DNA from: an uncultured Erysipelotrichaceae bacterium
GTDB lineage: Bacteria > Bacillota_I > Bacilli_A > Erysipelotrichales > Erysipelotrichaceae
Direction: 5' to 3'
NCBI GenBank assembly: GCA_903789495.1
Contig: CAIFEQ010000009.1
Span: 1-61,747, forward strand
Length of the DNA: 61,747 nucleotides
How positions within the stretch are numbered: position 1 is the stretch's first letter; the number at the start of each line of letters is the position of its first letter. A model generated the notes under the pieces. It was not told the origin of the DNA. It made no database searches and worked only from the letters and a program-made list of their open reading frames with translations. The position numbers and the translations under genes were made by a program. Shown here piece by piece: positions 58,353-61,747 of the stretch.

Positions 58353-59717
58353 ATGCAGAAAACACAATTTTCAGCAGACGACCGCAGAGCCATGACCAGG
58401 GAGGCACTGCGGATTGCCTGGCCATCGGTACTGGAGAGTTTTTTCATTTCTCTGGCCGGCATGATCGATACCCTGATGGTCTCCTCTCTGGGCACCTATG
58501 CGGTTTCCGCCGTCGGCCTGACCACGCAGCCGAAGTTCATCGGCCTGTCGCTGTTCTTCTGTGTCTCCATGTCCATCTCGGCCCTGGTGGCCAGAAGAAA
58601 AGGAGAGCAGAATCAGAAGAATGCCAATGAACTCCTGATGGCCGCCCTGATCTACGTCGTCACCGTCTCCATCCTGGTCGGCGTCGTATCGGTGGTTTTT
58701 GCGGATCCCATCATCAGCTGGGCCGGCTCCAATGCGGATACGCATGAACCGGCCGTGCAGTATTTCCGGATCATCCAGGCCGGGACGATCTTCAACACTC
58801 TGTCCTTCACGATCAACGCCGCCCAGCGCGGCAGCGGGAATACCCGCATCGCCATGCGCACCAACATCACCTCTTCCGTGGTCAACATCTGTTTCAACTA
58901 CCTGCTGATCAACGGCCATTTCGGCTTCCCCAGACTCGAACTGACCGGCGCGGCCATTGCCACGGTGCTGGGCACGATCGTGGCCTGCATCATGTCGATC
59001 CGTTCCCTCTTTGCCAAGGACAGCTTCGTGTCTCTGCCCTACATTCATGCCAATCATATCCGTCCACACAAGGCCGAAGCCAGATCCATCTGGGGTCTGG
59101 CCTACAACCTGCTCATCGAGAATCTGATGATGCGGATCGGTTTCGTGTATACCGCCCTGATCGCCGCCCGGCTGGGGACGGATCCCTTTGCCGCCCACAA
59201 CGTGGGCATGAACTTCCTGTCGCTGGGCTTCTCGCTCGGCGACGGCATGCAGATGGCGGCGGTGGCCCTGATCGGGCAGTCGCTGGGCGCCAAGAAGAAA
59301 CAGCAGGCCGTGGAATACGGGCAGATCTGCCAGCACGTGGGCTGGGTCATGGCCGCCTGCCTGGCTGCCCTGATGGTGTTCGGCGGCCGGGAGCTGTTCT
59401 CCGTCTTCTTCAGTCAGGAAGACATCCTGAACATGGGCGTCATGATCACCCGCTTCATCGCCGTGATCTGCTTCTTCCAGATCTCGCAGGTCATCTACGG
59501 CGGCTGTCTGCGGGCAGCCGGCGATGTCCGCTTCAGTCTGATCGCCTCGATCATCTCTGTCACGGTCATCCGGACCTTCATGACCTGGCTGTGCGTGAAC
59601 CAGCTGAACCTGGGACTGATGGGCATCTGGATCGGCATCCTGTCCGATCAGTTCAGCCGCTGCATCCTGCTCAGCTTCCGCTACCGCCAGGGCAGGTGGG
59701 TGGACATCCGCATCTGA
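58353..59717 (+). CDS. MATE family efflux transporter
   Basis: A 454-aa twelve-helix transporter. IAWPSVLESFFISLAGMIDTLMVSSLG opens it, and FCVSMSISALVARRKGEQNQ follows the usual first-half loop. The second half starts near LLIENLMMRIGFVYTALIAARLG. It is distinct from the MATE in the redox operon. GGAGGGAGGGG precedes the start at 58353. Likely single-gene unit; substrate unknown. Confidence 0.93.
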   Translation: MQKTQFSADDRRAMTREALRIAWPSVLESFFISLAGMIDTLMVSSLGTYAVSAVGLTTQPKFIGLSLFFCVSMSISALVARRKGEQNQKNANELLMAALIYVVTVSILVGVVSVVFADPIISWAGSNADTHEPAVQYFRIIQAGTIFNTLSFTINAAQRGSGNTRIAMRTNITSSVVNICFNYLLINGHFGFPRLELTGAAIATVLGTIVACIMSIRSLFAKDSFVSLPYIHANHIRPHKAEARSIWGLAYNLLIENLMMRIGFVYTALIAARLGTDPFAAHNVGMNFLSLGFSLGDGMQMAAVALIGQSLGAKKKQQAVEYGQICQHVGWVMAACLAALMVFGGRELFSVFFSQEDILNMGVMITRFIAVICFFQISQVIYGGCLRAAGDVRFSLIASIISVTVIRTFMTWLCVNQLNLGLMGIWIGILSDQFSRCILLSFRYRQGRWVDIRI

Positions 59718-59727
59718 GTCCGCACAG

Positions 59728-59756
59728 AAAAACCGCCGTTCTCTTGGCGGTTTTTT
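59728..59756. terminator. Bidirectional terminator
   Basis: AAAAACCGCC and GGCGGTTTTTT flank an 8-base loop between converging genes; the minus-strand gene's stop codon lies in the T run. Confidence 0.88.
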
Positions 59757-60331
59757 CAATGTCTGCTGCCCTGGCGCTTGTCGCGCTTGCGGCTGCGCTT
59801 GGGAGCCTTGTTTCGTTCTTCGTTCTGGGCTCGTTTTGCCTCGGCCAGCTCCTGCTGGTGCTGCTGCAGGAATTCACCCTTCTGGGGATTGACCTTGAGC
59901 GTCTCGCCTGTAAGCATATGCACCTTCCAGCTGCGCCAGCTGGGTTCAAAGTAACCGATGCTGGTGAAGCGGTAGGACTTGCCGTCCTGGTAGAAGCTGT
60001 CGCGGCTGATTGTGGTGTCCTGGAAAGCCCGCTCGCGCCAGGCATAGATGAAGTAGGTAATGGCCATGACGAACAGGCACAGAATATACGGCAGCGGATC
60101 GTCTTCGCCGACACTCTCCGGATGAATCCAGGTATAGATGCCGACTACCGCAATGCCGACCGACAGCACGAGAGACCAGACGAAGCGCTGGGTGGAGGTG
60201 ATGGCGGTTTTCACCGCGCCTCCGGAATGGTCCTTAAATGCCTGCAGGGCCTTGGCCTGCTGATGCTGATCATAGAAGCCATAGCCCATCGCAATGCAGA
60301 AGATAATCAGTATGAGATAGACAGCCTGCAT
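59756..60331 (-). CDS. Uncharacterised membrane protein with basic tail
   Basis: A 191-aa protein with three hydrophobic segments (1-16, 50-67 and 80-97), a soluble region with strands (TTISRDSFYQDGKSYRFTSIGYF) that may be PH-like, and a very basic C-terminus (KAPKRSRKRDKRQGSRH) that could bind nucleic acid or phospholipid heads. No family recognised. GGAGGG sets the start. Confidence 0.6.
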   Translation of the reverse strand: MQAVYLILIIFCIAMGYGFYDQHQQAKALQAFKDHSGGAVKTAITSTQRFVWSLVLSVGIAVVGIYTWIHPESVGEDDPLPYILCLFVMAITYFIYAWRERAFQDTTISRDSFYQDGKSYRFTSIGYFEPSWRSWKVHMLTGETLKVNPQKGEFLQQHQQELAEAKRAQNEERNKAPKRSRKRDKRQGSRH

Positions 60332-60392
60332 AATACCCTCCGAAATCCCTGTTTTTCATTGTAGGGGAAATGCCCGCAAAAAACCACCGCGC

Positions 60393-61019
60393 CTAGCGGG
60401 AACGGAATTCCGCCGGGCTGCAGGGTTTCTGCAGCAGCCGCCAGTTTCCCTCATCATACGCAAACACCATGATGCCCCCGTTGCCCAGCCAGTTGCCCTG
60501 GGCGCGGTCTTCTTCCGAATAGATGCGCGGCAGTGCCGGTTCCAGCAGCTGAAGAAGATGACGCCCGAAGGCCCCATGCGAGACCACCAGCACCTGATCC
60601 CCGTCCTGACATTCCTGCAGGATGCCGGCAAAGGCCTGCCGGATGCGCTGGCTGCAGGTTTCCCGCGTATCCCCGCCGACATCGGAGAAGTCATCCGTGA
60701 CGCCGCGCCGGCGCACTTCGTCCAGGATATCCGCGATCTTCAGCCCGTCCAGCCTGCCATAGTCAAATTCCCGCAGGTCCTTGCGGTCCTTGACCGGAAT
60801 GCCGGGATGGTACTGCAGGATGATGTCCCGGGTGTCCCGGGCCCGCTCGCTGGAGGAACTGTAGGCCCGCGTGAAGGGCACCTCCTTCAGGGCTTCCGCG
60901 GTCTGCCGGGCTTCGGCAATGCCCTGTTCCGTAAGCGGCGAGTCACACCAGCCCTGCATGATATAGATCTGATTGAAATACGTCTGTCCGTGGCGGACAA
61001 AATAGAATGTGACGTTCAT
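60393..61019 (-). CDS. Histidine phosphatase (phosphoglycerate mutase-like)
   Basis: A 208-aa phosphatase. FYFVRHGQTYFNQI carries the catalytic RHG histidine, SSSSERARDTRDII the second arginine, REFDYGRLDG the conserved loop and VVSHGAFGRHLL the second histidine. It is more likely a broad phosphatase than a mutase. Its start overlaps the stop of the serine hydrolase by four bases (ATGA at 61016-61019). Confidence 0.92.
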   Translation of the reverse strand: MNVTFYFVRHGQTYFNQIYIMQGWCDSPLTEQGIAEARQTAEALKEVPFTRAYSSSSERARDTRDIILQYHPGIPVKDRKDLREFDYGRLDGLKIADILDEVRRRGVTDDFSDVGGDTRETCSQRIRQAFAGILQECQDGDQVLVVSHGAFGRHLLQLLEPALPRIYSEEDRAQGNWLGNGGIMVFAYDEGNWRLLQKPCSPAEFRSR

Positions 61020-61729
61020 TGTTCCTCCTGCTGCAGCAGCTGCAGAATCCGGACGCAGATCCCCGGAAAGGCCTGCAGGATACGCTTGTCCTGCCGGGAC
61101 GGATGGATCCGGTTGGTGAAGATCCCGATCGCCAGATGGCTGTCATGGTCGACGAGAAAGAAATTGCCGGTAAAGCCCGTATGCATCAGCCGGTGCCGGC
61201 CGAACTGCGGGGGCAGATAGAGCGCCGCCGCGCGGATCGCCCGGCCATAGGTGCGCGCATCGCCCAGTTCATTGAAGCTGTAGGCTTCATCCAGCAGGGC
61301 AAAGCTTTCCGCATCCAGCAGCCGCTCATCTCTGCACAGGCATGCCTGCAGGTAGACTGCCGCATCGTTTACGGTGGTAAACAGACCGGCGTGTCCCGCC
61401 ACACCGCCCAGCCGCCAGGCCTTGCCGTCATGCACGCGGCCCCGGATCACGCCTTCCTCCGGCGTGATCTCATAGGCCACGCAGCGGCGGCGGTCCTTTG
61501 GCAGATAGCCGGTATCCCGCATGCCCAGCGGCGCAAAGATCTCACGCTGGCTGAGCCGCTCGAGCGGTTCCTGATACAGGGCTTCCAGCAGAAAACCCAG
61601 CAGCAGGAAATTGACATCCGAGTAGCAGCACTTTCCCTGAATCGAAGGATCCACGGGATGCTGCAGAACGGCCCGGATCAGTTCTTCTTTCTTCCCTGAA
61701 GTGAAAAAGTAACTTCCAGATCTGGGAGG
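61016..61729 (-). CDS. Serine hydrolase, beta-lactamase (class C-like) fragment
   Basis: A partial gene at the right edge. YSDVNFLLLGFLLEAL holds the YxN motif, APLGMRDTGY the following family block and HTGFTGNFFLVDHDS the HTG motif near the C-terminus. The SxxK nucleophile region should lie further upstream. In this frame a TGA occurs at 61730-61732, 15 bases from the edge, so the 5' part is either in another frame (a frameshift near 61690 is possible) or missing. Likely peptidase or esterase activity. Confidence 0.75.
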   Translation of the reverse strand, partial: PPRSGSYFFTSGKKEELIRAVLQHPVDPSIQGKCCYSDVNFLLLGFLLEALYQEPLERLSQREIFAPLGMRDTGYLPKDRRRCVAYEITPEEGVIRGRVHDGKAWRLGGVAGHAGLFTTVNDAAVYLQACLCRDERLLDAESFALLDEAYSFNELGDARTYGRAIRAAALYLPPQFGRHRLMHTGFTGNFFLVDHDSHLAIGIFTNRIHPSRQDKRILQAFPGICVRILQLLQQEEQ

Positions 61730-61747
61730 TCAAAATGGAATTTAGTC

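Overview
The window looks like chromosomal DNA of a GC-rich, anaerobic, gut-type low-GC-lineage Gram-positive (Bacillota, possibly Erysipelotrichia; this is inferred from gene content, not measured). Supporting genes are an oxygen-sensitive class III ribonucleotide reductase (nrdD/nrdG), rubrerythrin, a Feo ferrous-iron system, a biotin-dependent decarboxylase, ECF and NCS1 vitamin transporters, split transketolase genes and AGGAGG-type ribosome binding sites. No tRNA, rRNA, CRISPR array, phage or intact insertion sequence was seen.

Layout. 1-2.2 kb: what looks like an orphan leader plus start of rplJ (L10), then a secreted nucleotidase-like protein and a degenerate GDPD-like protein. 2.2-7.3 kb: trkA-trkH potassium uptake, a flavin-reductase-fold protein, a glutaredoxin-like protein and membrane proteins. 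7.0-10.05 kb: feoA-feoA-feoB with a 38-aa ORF and an HMA-domain protein. 10.2-14 kb: TPP riboswitch followed by thiM-thiE-thiD-cytX, a thiamine salvage operon. 14-18 kb: a six-gene redox/efflux operon (DJ-1, flavin reductase, nitroreductase, HxlR regulator, MATE, nitroreductase) behind a palindromic operator candidate, then a non-coding 23-bp tandem repeat. 18.5-25.5 kb: CPBP protease, GNAT, AlkA-type glycosylase, the dtd-folD-DUF951-ychF cluster, and a D,D-carboxypeptidase with a YvlD-like membrane protein and a flavodoxin. 25.6-33.3 kb: beta-helix lipoprotein, a tandem phosphatase gene broken by a stop codon, nrdG, ada, a ferredoxin/HdrB-like fusion and nrdD.

33.3-36.1 kb is visibly more A+T-rich and gene-poor and carries one aldo/keto reductase with a ferredoxin tail; it looks like an acquired or decaying segment. 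36.1-45.9 kb: birA, then a sugar module (PfkB kinase, LacI regulator, three paralogous cytoplasmic esterases, ribose-type ABC transporter, VOC protein) with LacI/cre-like operators at two promoters. 45.9-49.8 kb: amidohydrolase, YfcC-type carrier and AraC regulator. 49.9-51.9 kb: a biotin-dependent oxaloacetate decarboxylase-type module without a visible membrane beta subunit; birA would biotinylate its carrier. 52.1-53.5 kb: an ECF substrate-binding component paired with a CoaX homologue lacking key catalytic residues. 53.6-61.7 kb: MFS transporter, HAD phosphatase, split transketolase, rubrerythrin, a second MATE pump, a membrane protein, a histidine phosphatase and a serine hydrolase running off the right end.

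The strongest points for a second look are the CoaX pseudokinase/ECF pair, a recurring leaderless promoter layout in which a -10 box sits 6-11 nt from a start codon that has no Shine-Dalgarno sequence, the membrane-subunit-free decarboxylase module, the three-esterase sugar cluster, the tandem phosphatase with a stop inside its active domain, and the 23-bp repeat block.
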